DNA of 6,486 nt from positions 1 to 6,486 of the forward strand of contig JAOABT010000483.1 in NCBI GenBank assembly GCA_026418215.1, given 5' to 3'. Position 1 is the first letter of the stretch, and every line of letters starts with the position of its first letter. The stretch comes from Clostridia bacterium (GTDB lineage: Bacteria > Bacillota > Clostridia > DSM-8532). Made by a program: the position numbers and the translations under genes. The notes below the pieces were generated by a model. It saw nothing but the letters and a program-made list of their open reading frames with translations. It ran no database searches and had not been told where the DNA came from. Positions 5,741-6,486 of this stretch are shown in pieces.

Positions 5741-5760
5741 GTTCTTCGGAAAGGATAGCT

Positions 5761-6486
5761 ATGGGAACATGTGTCCAGCAAACAACGGAATTGAATTTCG
5801 AGCATCTGGTTAAAAAGCACCCCTGCTTCGGAGGCGAAGCCCATTTTAAGTTCGGGCGCATTCATCTGCCTGTGAGCCCCAGCTGCAATATACAGTGCAA
5901 TTTCTGTAAAAGAAGCCTCAACAAACATGAGAAGAGACCGGGCGTGGCGCAGGAGCTTTTATCGCCGGAAAAAGCTTTGGAGCTTGTTGATAAGGCCCTG
6001 GAGCTTTGCCCTGAGATCACTGTGGTAGGGATTGCCGGCCCCGGGGATACCCTGGCAACGGATCATGCGCTCAAGACCTTCGAGCTTATTTATAAGCACC
6101 ACCCTGAGCTGATCAATTGCTTAAGCACCAATGGCCTGCTGCTCAAGGAAAAAGCAAAGCGAGCCATCAGTGCCGGGGTCAAAACCATTACCGTAACTGT
6201 GAATGCCGTAGATGCCGAAATTCTCAGTCTCATTTGTTCCGGAATCCTCTATGAAGGCTTCTATATTCCGGGGAGGGATGGGGCTCAAATCCTCATCCAG
6301 CGGCAATTAGAGGGTATTCGGGAAGCAAGCCGCCTTGGCGCGGTTGTCAAAGTAAATACGGTACTTATTCCGGGCATCAATGATGCACATATCAAGGAAA
6401 TCGCCAGAGTAACAGTCGAGGCAGGTGCTTCCATAATGAATATCATTCCCTTAATTCCACAGCATCAGATGGCCGATATCCCTCCG
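5761..6486 (+). CDS. nifB: NifB-like radical SAM protein, 3' end beyond the window
   Basis: The frame runs open from ATG 5761 to the right edge (242 residues seen). AAAGGA (5750-5755) lies 5 nt upstream. NifB uses S-adenosylmethionine and iron-sulfur clusters to build the carbide-containing precursor (NifB-co) of nitrogenase cofactors. Visible signatures are HPC (20-22), EAH (26-28), the radical SAM motif CNIQCNFC (C42, C46, C49), RPGV (59-62), GIAGPGD (90-96, for SAM binding), CLSTNG (120-125), VNAVD (147-151), KVNTVLIPGIND (197-208) and NIIPLIP (227-233). All fit NifB over other radical SAM enzymes. It differs from classical NifB (Azotobacter type) just after the radical SAM motif: the stretch from C49 to RPGV is one residue shorter and lacks the cysteine of the usual YDC. 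The position after CLSTNG also differs in the YPWI region. It may therefore serve a nitrogenase-like reductase instead of nitrogenase, and the gene symbol is family level. Expression probably needs read-through of the hairpin at 5692-5740. Confidence 0.85.
   Translation, partial: MGTCVQQTTELNFEHLVKKHPCFGGEAHFKFGRIHLPVSPSCNIQCNFCKRSLNKHEKRPGVAQELLSPEKALELVDKALELCPEITVVGIAGPGDTLATDHALKTFELIYKHHPELINCLSTNGLLLKEKAKRAISAGVKTITVTVNAVDAEILSLICSGILYEGFYIPGRDGAQILIQRQLEGIREASRLGAVVKVNTVLIPGINDAHIKEIARVTVEAGASIMNIIPLIPQHQMADIPP

Noticed and set aside
5657..5745. T-box, S-box (SAM) or ANTAR-type leader before nifB
   Set aside because: No T-box TGGNACCGCG-type bulge and no S-box core sequence; the inner loop (ATTAA) is not the hexaloop with A1 and G4 needed by ANTAR proteins.

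Overview
The window reads as a chromosomal segment of a low-to-mid GC, endospore-type Firmicute, most likely an anaerobic Clostridium-class organism of the Desulfitobacterium/Peptococcaceae kind. This is inferred from clear AGGAGG-type ribosome binding sites, a TTG start, intrinsic terminators with U-runs, a stalk-domain/LysM wall protein, a YezD-type small protein and a NifB-type radical SAM enzyme. No sequence search was possible. All confident genes lie on the plus strand. No rRNA, tRNA, insertion sequence, prophage or CRISPR array is visible.

Region 1 (1-760): a small protein of unknown function at the left edge, built from two copies of a short 'G(D)Y(L/I)LV...F...Y' module, followed by an intrinsic terminator. 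Beneath this, on the minus strand, lies a possible 40-residue reading frame. A sigma-A-like promoter then leads into the next unit.

Region 2 (762-3462): an APH-fold small-molecule kinase, then 37 nt later a 572-residue protein that joins a MutT-type Nudix hydrolase to a DUF815-type AAA+ ATPase. They are probably co-transcribed. The join is the unusual feature, because both halves normally occur as separate proteins.

Region 3 (3463-5280): a gap with an inverted repeat, then a secreted or membrane-anchored wall protein. It has a long N-terminal cytosolic segment, a membrane/signal segment, a copper-amine-oxidase-N-like stalk domain, two LysM repeats separated by a Pro-Ala linker, and a His-containing C-terminal domain of unknown role. 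A structured terminator follows.

Region 4 (5281-6486): the most interesting part. A near-consensus promoter drives a long leader, a 55-residue YezD/DUF2292 protein, then a terminator-like hairpin placed just before the ribosome binding site of a NifB-like radical SAM gene that runs off the right edge. The 8-mer CTAAACAG occurs three times in this unit (leader, just upstream of the YezD-type ribosome binding site, and upstream of nifB). The third copy runs into a cluster of four GACTA motifs that overlaps the terminator stem. I read this as a regulated operon with an attenuator in front of nifB. The NifB-like protein lacks a cysteine that canonical NifB carries just after the radical SAM motif. 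Together with the YezD-type neighbour, this suggests a nitrogenase-like, possibly sulfur-related, system rather than ordinary nitrogen fixation. That last point is inference.
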